From the NCBI RefSeq assembly GCF_040546815.1, contig NZ_JBEPOO010000001.1:3658001-3722000 (forward strand): a stretch of DNA of 64,000 nucleotides. The letters are read 5' to 3'. Source of the DNA: Devosia sp. 2618. GTDB lineage: Bacteria > Pseudomonadota > Alphaproteobacteria > Rhizobiales > Devosiaceae. Positions 16,590-25,346 of this stretch are shown here, piece by piece. Each line of letters begins with the position of its first letter. The first letter of the stretch is position 1. Under the pieces are notes generated by a model, which saw only the letters and a program-made list of their open reading frames with translations, did no database searches and was not told where the DNA came from. Position numbers and translations under genes: made by a program.

Positions 16590-18539
16590 TTAGGCCGCTG
16601 CTGCGGGCTCGCGTCCGGCCGCTAGCTGCCGAAGATCCTCGATGCTCCAGCCAAGTGCAACCAGGGCGTCAAGCTGTGGTTGCGTGCATTGGTCACCGGG
16701 GATGGCCAGACAGAGCAGGTCTTTAGGCCGCGTTATTCCAACGAACAAAGTCATAAGAAGTTTTGGTATCGATGCCTTGTTGCGTTCCTGCCCCGTGAGA
16801 GAAAGTAGTGGCAAGGCCTCTTTCAGATCAAAAAGCTGGTTAGTGCTCGTCGTGAGCACGAGCGTTGCATCATGGGTTTCGCCTTTGACCCCATGGATTG
16901 TATTCATGGTTATATTCAGCCGTCGTTCACCTTCGACATACTCAAAGACGTTGCTCCGTGTGGATTGGGTGGCGTTGGTGGGAGAAAGAGTATCATTCCA
17001 GAACAGAAATTCGTCAGCAGCGCCTCCTGCTCCTGTAGGCAGGATGGTCGCGAGAGACGATACGAGCGCGGCGGTCGCTGCAGGCCAGGTCGTCTGCTCC
17101 GGAACTGCCCCCATGCACAGGTCTCGCACGACGCCGAGTAAGACGGCGGAGCTGTCGCTTTTCTGCTCATCAAGTTCCCGGATCAAGGTTCTTTTGCTGA
17201 TCGTTTCACCTGAACGCAGCTTGCAGCTATGAGAGTGAAGAAAAGCAAAAACACCATCCCACAACGCAGGAGCCGCCGCGTGAAGACTTTCGTGTTCCAG
17301 GGCAAGCGCCCTAGCTCGCCGGACATAGCCAATAAGAGACGGAAGCGCTGCCAGCTTACTGGTGTGAGTAGCCTCAAATCCGTCCCAGTAGTCACCAATG
17401 TGACGCGGTAGCTTGGCCCCAGAGCCTGTCTTTCGGCATCCTACTGCTTTTACGACCAGTTTGTGATCCCTGTCTTGAGGGAATTGCTGCAGTACCAATT
17501 TTCCAAATGCTGGCATGACGCTGCTGATCGTAGCATCGTCAAAAAGGAAGATGGTGTGTGCTTTTTCGGTCCTCTCAGGATTCCCTGCGATTATCTGTGG
17601 CAAGGTCTTAGTGAGTGTCGAAGCCGCGGCGGCGATGTGTGCTCCAAACCTTCTGCTGCCTGCCAGATCGATATAGCCGTTCGAGGGAAAAGATGACGGG
17701 GTCAACTCCCGATCGTCGTCAAATATTCCCTGATTACGATCTCCAAAGCGCTGCACTGCAGACCGCCCGCCGAAAGCAGCCATAACGACTTGTTCCTGCA
17801 AGTCATCTGTATCCTGCATCTCATCGAAGAAGACGGCCGGAAATCGAGTACTGACGATATCCCCTAATGGCGGCATGTCACGTAAAGCCCTTTGAGCAAA
17901 GGCCATCATGTCGTCAAACCTGAATATGCCGTCTTTCGCCAGATCCCACTTGAGTTCGTTAAATGCAGCGAAGGTAGGTGTCCCGGTGCGAGGGATGGTT
18001 CCGTCGCACGTCAGATCCAGGTCTGGACCTGAAAAACGCAGGGTACTGATGATCTTTTCGGCGCTGTTCTGATGTTTCTTCAGATGGTTCCCCGCGTGCC
18101 AGTACTTCCGATTGCCGACCAGTCTTTTGGCTGCTGCGGCGAAGCGGCTGTCGTCCACAATGCGCGGATGCATCCCCAAGCCACGCAAATACGGGAGAGC
18201 CAAAAACTCGTGTGCAAACGACTGAATGGTTCCGATGAAATGCGGATATCCAAGCAACGCGCTGGCCGTTGGGTGCGATGCAAGTTGCTTCTCGATCTCT
18301 TCGCGCGCGACATTCGTATGTGAGAGGACGCACATTCCCCGGCTAGGGTAGGGCCATTGCTGACTTAGAATGGCCAGCTTCGCCACCAGCAAAGTTGTCT
18401 TACCGCTGCCAGGCGCTGCCTGAATATCTACCGACGAGCGCTCTTTTAGAGCACGTTTTTGTTCATCTGCGGAGAAATCGCACTGGAGAGCGGTTTCTGT
18501 CGACCGAATATCATCGTCTGTTATCTCAAACGGAATCAT
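16590..18539 (-). CDS. UvrD/Rep-like superfamily 1 helicase (GajB-like)
   Basis: This 649-residue protein has Walker A AAPGSGKTT at residues 41-49, a motif II-like FFDEMQDTDDLQ, and a C-terminal VFVGITRPKDLLCLA where UvrD proteins carry VALTRA. INTMNTIHGVKGETHDA-type motif V residues are visible as IHGVKGETHD. It starts 14 bases inside the end of the OLD-family nuclease gene and is therefore the second gene of that operon. Class 2 OLD nucleases are known to pair with UvrD-like helicases, as in Gabija (GajA-GajB). At 649 residues it is longer than typical GajB, so a distinct subtype is possible. Confidence 0.82.
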   Translation of the reverse strand: MIPFEITDDDIRSTETALQCDFSADEQKRALKERSSVDIQAAPGSGKTTLLVAKLAILSQQWPYPSRGMCVLSHTNVAREEIEKQLASHPTASALLGYPHFIGTIQSFAHEFLALPYLRGLGMHPRIVDDSRFAAAAKRLVGNRKYWHAGNHLKKHQNSAEKIISTLRFSGPDLDLTCDGTIPRTGTPTFAAFNELKWDLAKDGIFRFDDMMAFAQRALRDMPPLGDIVSTRFPAVFFDEMQDTDDLQEQVVMAAFGGRSAVQRFGDRNQGIFDDDRELTPSSFPSNGYIDLAGSRRFGAHIAAAASTLTKTLPQIIAGNPERTEKAHTIFLFDDATISSVMPAFGKLVLQQFPQDRDHKLVVKAVGCRKTGSGAKLPRHIGDYWDGFEATHTSKLAALPSLIGYVRRARALALEHESLHAAAPALWDGVFAFLHSHSCKLRSGETISKRTLIRELDEQKSDSSAVLLGVVRDLCMGAVPEQTTWPAATAALVSSLATILPTGAGGAADEFLFWNDTLSPTNATQSTRSNVFEYVEGERRLNITMNTIHGVKGETHDATLVLTTSTNQLFDLKEALPLLSLTGQERNKASIPKLLMTLFVGITRPKDLLCLAIPGDQCTQPQLDALVALGWSIEDLRQLAAGREPAAAA

Positions 18540-20652
18540 CGGCTACTTCCTGCGGCAGTGGCTCGGTGACGTATTCTATTGCTTCAACAAGATACTTAGG
18601 CAGGCTCTTCGCCAGCACTGCTGGATCAATTTTCTTGCGCTCTAATTCATCCGCCAGAAATTGTGCCGTTTCGGCTTTCGACGCGTATTTCTCATACAAG
18701 GGTTTATAAACAAGCGCAGCGATTTCAGCCGCTGTCTTGCCCTCCTGTTTCCAGCTTGCCAATTTTTTATCTGCTAATTTGCAGGCAGCGATTGCTCTAT
18801 CTTGGGGCAGCGGCCCACCGCGAGATTTTGACTTGGCAGCCAGCACTACGGAGCGCCACAGTTCACCTTCCAGCCCACAAAGGGCAAGATCATGCTCAAG
18901 AGTCCAGCCTGGGGACACAAAAGTTTTTACTGCACCACCGTCTCTCGCTCTAAGGGTATCCTCCTGAGCTTTGAGCTGGTCAGCGGAGAATTCCTGATCA
19001 AACTTTGGTGGAGGACTACCCCCACTTTTAGGCGGTTTGGATGCAGGGACATAGGTGTTCGCCTCCGCCGGGGGAATGTCACGGTCCGCAACGCACGCCA
19101 CGGGGATTGGAATGCGCTTATCATCCTTACGCTGAAAAATTCGAGAATAGCGGAAGAGGCCTCTGTGCCCGACATTCACTATCGAGACGCCATACTTGGA
19201 GAACGAGCGGCCCAAGGCCTGCGCAATAGCAGGCAAAAGGATATTTTCGCCGTCGCCCTCTACCACCATGACGGCTTTGGCAAAGAACAGATTGGCCTTG
19301 GTTGAATCAAGAAAACGCCGAAGGAAAGAATAGTCAGAAGCATCGAGTTGTGTGCAGTCCGAGGACAACGAGAATGCCTTGTGACCGGCAATAAGGGTGA
19401 GCGCCCCTACATCAATCTTTGAAGCGAGAACAGGACTGTGTGTCGTAACTAAAATCTGGACACGCCCCTTCGTCAGAGACGTTGAATCAGCAAGGACCTC
19501 CGTATTAGCTTCAGTTGCTTCAGTTGCATTAGTACCTTTTGCAACTCTGACAGTTTCTACACCTTCTGCTTCCTCGTCCGCGAGATCCGCCTCGCCCTCT
19601 GTGCCATCGTGGGCAGGAGACTTCTTTTTGGCCTCGGTATCAGGCGCAGATGCACGTAATTCCAGCATTTCCATTAGCCGCAGTTGCATTTGCGGGTGAA
19701 GGTGCGCTTCGGGCTCTTCAATGAGTAACAACGGCATTGTGTCGGACGCACCTAGCAACAGCAGTTCTGTCGCCATGAAGAGGACGTTGTTCAATCCAAG
19801 ACCACGCCGGGTTGGCAGATCGGCTCCGGTATGCGGGCCTAGCGAAAGCTCCAGCTTTTCAAGTATTTGCTGCAGATCAGCGCTACGTGCGACGGATATC
19901 GCCGCCGTGAGGATTTCTGTACCCAAAGAAAGGTCGGTCAGAAACTTCGTGTTGATGTCGTTGTGAACGCTCTGAACAACGGTGTTGTTTTTGATCAGAT
20001 GCTCCGCCTGCTTCATGATCCCCACGAGCGTCGTAGGTGACACTGCAGGCGTTCCCGGAACTGTCTGCACCCAGTCGCTGATTGCCTGCTCTGCGAAATC
20101 CGGGTGAGATTTAAGGATCTGCGACAGACGCGAGTTTTTCCCTGCCGTAAGCTCTCCCTCGGCATCGCGAAGTGGCTTGAGATATGTGCAGCGTAGAAAC
20201 TCCCGAAGTGCACCCTCAACCGTCGGCCCTCTCAAATCAGCGCCAGCACGAAAGACCACGCTTGCACGGCCGCCTTTGGCGCCCGGTCCTGTAATCTGCC
20301 GACGAGCGATGAGTGAGATGCAAAGGGACGGTTCCTCGCCCTCCTCTATGGTCAAATATTCAAGAAAGGCGGCCTGTTGCAAAACACTCAGTTCTTTGAA
20401 CGTCGCAGAAATCGTTAAATGGTCTGCGCGCTCCGCCCCCCGGATGTGGAAATCATCGTCCGTTAAACGATGATAGTCCTGGCTTGTCGTCCAGAGGAGA
20501 TGGCGGATGGCGTCAATGATAGCCGTCTTTCCCGAGTCATTCTCTCCGACAAGCAGGTTAAGTCCGGACGTCAGTGTAAGGTCCAGATCTTCTCCATTTG
20601 CCACGGAACCGAACGCGCGAAAATTCTCAATCTTTAGATTTGCCAGAAACAT
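18526..20652 (-). CDS. OLD-family ATPase-TOPRIM nuclease (GajA-like)
   Basis: This 708-residue protein opens with an SMC/ABC-type ATPase. Walker A GENDSGKT is at residues 36-43, Walker B LLLIEEPEAHLHP at about 308-320, and the switch histidine is in TTHSP at 403-407. The TOPRIM domain follows with VVEGDGEN (Glu465) and VADRD at 521-525. This order defines OLD nucleases. An acidic low-complexity insert at about residues 337-395 separates Walker B from the H-loop, which is unusual. The paired helicase gene makes it class 2 or Gabija-type. In Gabija the GajA subunit nicks DNA when nucleotide levels fall during phage replication, and a similar anti-phage role is likely. Confidence 0.85.
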   Translation of the reverse strand: MFLANLKIENFRAFGSVANGEDLDLTLTSGLNLLVGENDSGKTAIIDAIRHLLWTTSQDYHRLTDDDFHIRGAERADHLTISATFKELSVLQQAAFLEYLTIEEGEEPSLCISLIARRQITGPGAKGGRASVVFRAGADLRGPTVEGALREFLRCTYLKPLRDAEGELTAGKNSRLSQILKSHPDFAEQAISDWVQTVPGTPAVSPTTLVGIMKQAEHLIKNNTVVQSVHNDINTKFLTDLSLGTEILTAAISVARSADLQQILEKLELSLGPHTGADLPTRRGLGLNNVLFMATELLLLGASDTMPLLLIEEPEAHLHPQMQLRLMEMLELRASAPDTEAKKKSPAHDGTEGEADLADEEAEGVETVRVAKGTNATEATEANTEVLADSTSLTKGRVQILVTTHSPVLASKIDVGALTLIAGHKAFSLSSDCTQLDASDYSFLRRFLDSTKANLFFAKAVMVVEGDGENILLPAIAQALGRSFSKYGVSIVNVGHRGLFRYSRIFQRKDDKRIPIPVACVADRDIPPAEANTYVPASKPPKSGGSPPPKFDQEFSADQLKAQEDTLRARDGGAVKTFVSPGWTLEHDLALCGLEGELWRSVVLAAKSKSRGGPLPQDRAIAACKLADKKLASWKQEGKTAAEIAALVYKPLYEKYASKAETAQFLADELERKKIDPAVLAKSLPKYLVEAIEYVTEPLPQEVADDSV

Positions 20653-20788
20653 GTATATCCCCCTGACGCAGATTATATCGCTCTATAGTTGAATCGCACT
20701 TCCCTGAAACAAGTTACCCACATCGATACCGATTAGGCCTGTATCGGCAGAGTCCAGCGATCATGTGCATGGATCACAATTCCCACTT

Positions 20789-20803
20789 GTTCCTTTTTTG
20801 TTC
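20789..20803 (+). promoter_or_regulatory. LexA-type box upstream of the restriction-modification operon
   Basis: GTTC-CTTTTTT-GTTC, preceded by TT and followed by A, matches the alphaproteobacterial LexA consensus GTTC-N7-GTTC. It lies 54 bases before the preferred methyltransferase start and overlaps a possible -35 (TTGTTC at 20787-20792). Confidence 0.5.
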
Positions 20804-20856
20804 AGATGACATCATGTCAGAAATCGACCCAGCGATTCACGCTGAGAAAGGCTTCC

Positions 20857-22068
20857 ATGTCATCGTTTTCCGACCTCCGCCTCCAGGCTGGCCTGACAAT
20901 TCGGGAAGCCGCTCAACAACTTGGCTACACTGAGCGCCAGATTTACCGTTTTGAGACCGGAGAGGCAGAGCCTCGAAAACATGTCCTAGAGCTTTTGAAG
21001 ATGATGGCCCGTCCGGAAACCTCAAATACGGGCTTTACATTCATCGACCTTTTCGCCGGGATTGGCGGTCTGCGCCGGGGCTTTGACGCTATCGGCGGGC
21101 ATTGCGTCTTCACCTCCGAATGGAACAAGTTCGCCCAGCAGACCTATGCCGCTAACTTCCGCGATAATCGGCCCATCGATGGCGATATAACAAAGGTGCC
21201 GACTGACGATATCCCGGACCATGATGTTCTGGTGGCAGGCTTCCCCTGTCAGCCCTTCTCCATCGCAGGCGTGTCAAAGAAAAACTCTCTGGGCCGAAAG
21301 CACGGATTTCTGGATGAAGCGCAAGGCACGCTGTTTTTCGATGTCGCCCGCATTATTCAGGCAAAGCGGCCTGCGGCGTTTCTCTTAGAGAACGTCAAGA
21401 ACCTGCAAAGCCATGATCGTGGCCGCACGTTTGAGGTCATCATCAAAACGCTGCGCGACGAACTTGGCTACAATGTTCATTACCGCATCATCGACGCCAA
21501 GCACTTCGTGCCTCAGCACCGTGAGCGTATTGTCATCGTTGGCTTCCGCGAAGATGTACCATTCTCATGGGACGATCTGAGCCTGCCGGAAAAAGGCTCA
21601 GTAAGGTTGCGCGAAATTCTCCACCCCGAAGATGGCAGCGAGAACCTTGAAGACCCGTACACCATCGGTCCGAAAGGCGCTGTGAATCCCAAATACACGC
21701 TGACTGACAAGCTCTGGCTGTACCTGCAAAACTACGCCGCCAAGCACAAAGCGCAAGGAAACGGCTTCGGCTTCGGCCTCGTGACGCCAGACGATGTGTC
21801 GCGCACCCTTTCCGCGCGGTACTACAAAGATGGCTCTGAAATTCTGGTGAGCCGTGGCAAGAACAAAAACCCGCGCCGCCTCACGCCCCGCGAGTGCGCG
21901 CGCCTCATGGGATATCCGGATGATTTCCGCATCCCGGTTTCTGATACCCAGGCATATAAGCAGTTTGGTAATTCCGTCGCCGTGCCCGTTTTCTGTGAAG
22001 TTGCACGGATAATGCTTCCGCATATCCAAGCCATCATCAGTGCGCGGGGTCAGCGCAAGGCAGCCTGA
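20857..22068 (+). CDS. C5-cytosine DNA methyltransferase with N-terminal XRE helix-turn-helix
   Basis: This protein has 403 residues from the ATG at 20857, which has AAAGG at 20847-20851. Upstream in-frame ATGs at 20806 and 20815 lack one and would fall at the putative promoter. Residues 1-45 form an XRE-type HTH ([18 protein letters not shown] ... RQIYRFE). The rest is a complete C5-methyltransferase with motif [14 protein letters not shown], catalytic [24 protein letters not shown] and QFGNSVAVP. Dcm-like enzymes with such a fusion can control their own promoter. It is followed 2 bases later by vsr and then the endonuclease. Given Vsr and an MvaI-type partner, CCWGG is the best guess for its target. 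Confidence 0.92.
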   Translation: MSSFSDLRLQAGLTIREAAQQLGYTERQIYRFETGEAEPRKHVLELLKMMARPETSNTGFTFIDLFAGIGGLRRGFDAIGGHCVFTSEWNKFAQQTYAANFRDNRPIDGDITKVPTDDIPDHDVLVAGFPCQPFSIAGVSKKNSLGRKHGFLDEAQGTLFFDVARIIQAKRPAAFLLENVKNLQSHDRGRTFEVIIKTLRDELGYNVHYRIIDAKHFVPQHRERIVIVGFREDVPFSWDDLSLPEKGSVRLREILHPEDGSENLEDPYTIGPKGAVNPKYTLTDKLWLYLQNYAAKHKAQGNGFGFGLVTPDDVSRTLSARYYKDGSEILVSRGKNKNPRRLTPRECARLMGYPDDFRIPVSDTQAYKQFGNSVAVPVFCEVARIMLPHIQAIISARGQRKAA

Positions 22069-22070
22069 TC

Positions 22071-22523
22071 GTGACCGATGTTCACGACCCGCAAACCCGA
22101 AGCCGAAACATGGCTGCCATCAAAGGCAGCAATACGAAGCCTGAACTGCTGGTTCGCCGCGCCCTGCATGCGGCAGGCCTGCGCTATCGTCTTCATGTGA
22201 AAGACCTTCCGGGCAAGCCGGACATCGTTTTCCCTAAGCATAGGGCGGTTGTCTTCATTCATGGCTGCTTCTGGCACCACCATGATTGCCATTTGTTCAA
22301 ATGGCCTGCGACCCGTCAGGAGTTTTGGGAACAGAAAATCGGCAGAAACGCAGAAAATGATGCGGCAGCGATCCGCAGGCTGGCGGATCAGGGCTGGAGA
22401 GTTGCCATCGTATGGGAATGCGCCCTGAAGGGCAGAACCCGCCTCGACTATAAGATTTCTATGCAAACCCTTGCTGCGTGGGTAAAATCTGACGAGTCTT
22501 TGCTGACCATCAGGGGGGAATAG
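22071..22523 (+). CDS. vsr: Very short patch repair endonuclease Vsr
   Basis: This 150-residue protein, with a GTG start at 22071, shows the Vsr pattern. RSRNMAAIKGSNTKPEL lies at the N-terminus, PGKPDIVFPK carries the catalytic Asp, FIHGCFWHHHDC is the zinc and catalytic His cluster, and a WE-motif follows. Vsr nicks next to T:G mismatches that arise when 5-methylcytosine deaminates, and so protects sites methylated by the adjacent C5-methyltransferase. It lies 2 bases after the methyltransferase and 1 base before the endonuclease gene, so all are probably one transcript. Its presence supports a C5-methylated target such as CCWGG. Confidence 0.93.
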   Translation: MTDVHDPQTRSRNMAAIKGSNTKPELLVRRALHAAGLRYRLHVKDLPGKPDIVFPKHRAVVFIHGCFWHHHDCHLFKWPATRQEFWEQKIGRNAENDAAAIRRLADQGWRVAIVWECALKGRTRLDYKISMQTLAAWVKSDESLLTIRGE

Positions 22524-22524
22524 T

Positions 22525-23844
22525 TTGGCTTCATCGTTATCAGAACTGCTACAGCTCTTTGTGCAACATGGCGCAGACAGAATCTACGCCAAGAAGCTGG
22601 CACCCAATGATAACTCGAAGAACCAGATTTACCTTGGCGGCGGCTTTGGTGCCCTGAACATTATTCCTCACGGGGAAATCTACACTGACACGCGGCAGAT
22701 GGCTGGCAGCAAGCAGGACCGTCCCAAGGCGTCTGTCAGCTTCTTCTGGCTCGATGAAAACGGGCGACATGCAGCGCCTAACGCGCAGCTCATCCTTTAT
22801 CCCGACTATCCCGAAGTCCGCATGTCCGGCTTCCTCCAGGGCTGCAAACAGGCCCCTTCTCACCTGCTGACAGTGCGTGATGAAGGACGCATTTTATTCT
22901 TTGGCATGACAAAGCAAGGTGAGGTACTCGGGTACGCTGTCGGTCCTGATCATGCCATCGCCAATGAGATCAATGCGGGACAGTGGCAAAGCGTCGGTGT
23001 CTTCATCGAGCTGCCGACAACACCTGAGAACAAGCGCAGTCCCAAAGAAATTCTGCTTGCTGAGCTTCGCCGCATCTACGAACTGAACTGGATTGCTTCG
23101 CAAAAGCTTGCCGCTGATGGCCGGAAGCTTCCCTACTCTGCACGCAATGGCGGCGGCTACACGTTGGAAGCCGAACTGGGTATCACCCCTAACGGCTACT
23201 CAGAACCCGACTTCATGGGATGGGAAGTCAAACAGTACGGCGTGAATAACTTCACGAAGTTTCTTCCAAAAACCCCTGTAACGCTGATGACGCCCGAGCC
23301 CACTGGCGGCGTCTACAAAGAGCTTGGGGTCGCTGAATTCCTGAGGCGTTACGGCTACGCCGACAAGAGCGGCAAGCCTGATCGGTTCAATTTTGGAGGC
23401 GTTTATACCTGCGACAAAGATTTTCACGCCGACACTGGCCTGAAAATCATGGTCGAAGGCTATGACAGTGCGACGGGCAAAATAACCAATCTGGAAGGCG
23501 GCATTTCACTGGTAAGCCGCACGGATGATATAGCGGCCACATGGTCTTTCAAAGGCATGATGGCACACTGGAACAGGAAGCATGCACAGGCGGCCTATGT
23601 TCCTTCCCTGTTCCGCACACCGCCGCCAGAGTATTCATACGGCGCGCGCATTCACTTGTGCGAACAGACAGACTTCCTGCTGTTCCTGCGCGGTTTTAGT
23701 ACTGGCGCTGTCTACTATGATCCGGCTGTGAAAATTGAGAACGCGTCATCTGCCAACCCTGCGATTAAGCGCAGGAGCCAGTTTCGTATAAAGCACAACC
23801 AGATCACCCAAATGTATCATCGCAGCGAGGTCATTCAGCTGTGA
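22525..23844 (+). CDS. MvaI/BcnI-family type II restriction endonuclease
   Basis: This 439-residue protein has a TTG start at 22525 preceded by AGGGGGGA. The nuclease domain in the C-terminal half carries NGGGYTLEAELGI, then EPDFMGWEVKQYG. The latter gives the D-x(n)-ExK active site as in MvaI and BcnI, which cut CCWGG and CCSGG. It is nearly twice the size of MvaI. The additional N-terminal domain of about 180 residues is not recognised and may help in binding or assembly. It overlaps the next gene by 4 bases. Known MvaI and BcnI partners use N4-methylation, so the pairing here with a C5-methyltransferase is notable. Confidence 0.85.
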   Translation: MASSLSELLQLFVQHGADRIYAKKLAPNDNSKNQIYLGGGFGALNIIPHGEIYTDTRQMAGSKQDRPKASVSFFWLDENGRHAAPNAQLILYPDYPEVRMSGFLQGCKQAPSHLLTVRDEGRILFFGMTKQGEVLGYAVGPDHAIANEINAGQWQSVGVFIELPTTPENKRSPKEILLAELRRIYELNWIASQKLAADGRKLPYSARNGGGYTLEAELGITPNGYSEPDFMGWEVKQYGVNNFTKFLPKTPVTLMTPEPTGGVYKELGVAEFLRRYGYADKSGKPDRFNFGGVYTCDKDFHADTGLKIMVEGYDSATGKITNLEGGISLVSRTDDIAATWSFKGMMAHWNRKHAQAAYVPSLFRTPPPEYSYGARIHLCEQTDFLLFLRGFSTGAVYYDPAVKIENASSANPAIKRRSQFRIKHNQITQMYHRSEVIQL

Positions 23845-24932
23845 TCCTGATAGAGTCAGATGGGGTTATGTTTTCTTCTCTCCCAGATTTACCTTGGGAG
23901 GATCTTGGTGAAATTGGCAGCCATCTTGCCAGCTCAGCCACGCTTGTCCCCGGCTATCCTCTGCCAACAGAAGCGGCGTTCTCTCCAATCGATCTTTTGC
24001 AAGAAAAGGTAGCTGGGCGAAAAAGACTGGTAATCCTTCCCGACCGCAACGTCGTCTCGAGAATGGCAAGGATTGCACAGGACGGAATTTCTTATCCTCC
24101 CTGCCAATTCACTAGATTGGCAACGATGATAATGGCCTTCGCGCAAGCGCTAGACATAGAAGTGGAACCATCAATAGCGTTCCACGAGTTGGCGCATAGA
24201 AACGGAAATGAGGAGGCGCAGGAAGAATTAACTTGGTTTCGCGCCGCTGACGAATATCAAGTCCAGGCATGGATAGACATGGCAATGGGCAGGATTGATC
24301 GTCTGCCTCTATCAAGTCCTAGCGCCAAAGAGGAGCTAAACCTTGCTAAGCCCTTAAAGCGATGGCGGTGCAACTATCTCGCGGCTCTGAAAATTTCTTC
24401 GTTATCGCTCACAAATATGTCAGCAGCCGAGCGAGTGGAGAGATTGCTTGAGTGGATGGAGGAGGATTTCATATTCGCTGGTCCCGCTGCCGTTTACGCC
24501 GTCAAGTATTTCTCACCGAATGGCGTTCAGAGGCGAATGATAAAGCATCTCAGGTCGCCCAGCCGAGATCGCGCACTGGCTGGCATTAGGAATGCAGCAT
24601 GGGATATGACCTATATTAGTGATTTTGTTGACAGAATTAATAAGACTGGCCACAACACACAAAATATACTAGTGACAAGCGACAGAGCATTGGCTGATGT
24701 AGCAGAGTTGATTGTTCAGTATGCTTCGGTCACAGACCAAGAGGAAAATCTTGAGGATGGCCTTGCCACATGGTGGCCTGAACGCGAGGCACGAATAATT
24801 TCTGCACAACTGGTACGCCTCGCTCATATCGCAACGACACGCCCGCCACCAGAATATCCGGGGGAAAGCACAGCTCCTCTCACAGACTGGATTTCAGAGG
24901 CAGAAGAGCGAATGTGGAAGTGGGCGCCCTGA
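23841..24932 (+). CDS. PIN-like domain protein coupled to the restriction endonuclease gene
   Basis: This 363-residue protein starts with GTG at 23841, overlapping the endonuclease stop by 4 bases, so it is co-translated. I see an acidic series arranged like a PIN nuclease: VILPDRNVVSR (near residue 70), EVEPSIAFHELA (about 108), WDMTYISDFVD (about 260) and NILVTSDRALADVA (about 278). A PIN-like RNase function is inference from that spacing. It could be an extra effector or toxin of the restriction-modification unit, or a separate module. Composition is lower in GC than the methyltransferase, suggesting separate recruitment. Confidence 0.55.
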   Translation: MILIESDGVMFSSLPDLPWEDLGEIGSHLASSATLVPGYPLPTEAAFSPIDLLQEKVAGRKRLVILPDRNVVSRMARIAQDGISYPPCQFTRLATMIMAFAQALDIEVEPSIAFHELAHRNGNEEAQEELTWFRAADEYQVQAWIDMAMGRIDRLPLSSPSAKEELNLAKPLKRWRCNYLAALKISSLSLTNMSAAERVERLLEWMEEDFIFAGPAAVYAVKYFSPNGVQRRMIKHLRSPSRDRALAGIRNAAWDMTYISDFVDRINKTGHNTQNILVTSDRALADVAELIVQYASVTDQEENLEDGLATWWPEREARIISAQLVRLAHIATTRPPPEYPGESTAPLTDWISEAEERMWKWAP

Positions 24933-25346
24933 CCTATGGGCCTGATTTCAATTTCCTTCAGTTAACGGCATCCAACCGGCGGACGGTTGGTCTGGTGTCC
25001 AGAGGGCAGGAATGCTCTTTGGTCGTCTCCATGGACGATATCCATGGCGCGGGTCCCAAGGGCGGCGGACGCCCATGGTTGTGCTCCATCGGCAATTACG
25101 GTGGTCAGGGTGAGGTCCTGGACAGGGCGGAACGCCCTCCATCCAAGCGCGATACAAACGGCGACGTTTGAATGGACCTGATGAGGCTCAATGCCTCAGA
25201 TGGGCCACGGCTTGGGGGATGCAACGGGGGCGCGCAGCGGCCCCCTTGCCAAGATTGCGGTACTACACCGCACATCTTGCACTTCCTACAAATGATGGCC
25301 CGAAACCGCAGTGGCCCAATTCTGCGCTGGCATGATATGCTTTCGC
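24933..25346. other. Unexplained GC-rich intergenic stretch with small hairpins
   Basis: This gap of about 410 bases has no convincing gene. The open frames on both strands (for example 24914-25171) have no ribosome binding site or recognisable product. It is richer in GC than its neighbours. It contains short palindromes such as CCATGG-N7-CCATGG near 25030-25050, TGAGG-N7-CCTCA near 25182-25198, and GGGGGC-N8-GCCCCC near 25225-25245. It may encode a structured RNA or be a decayed segment. Confidence 0.35.

Noticed and set aside
24914..25171. 85-residue open frame after the PIN-like gene
   Set aside because: It overlaps the end of the PIN-like gene, has no ribosome binding site or recognisable product, and open frames exist on both strands here.
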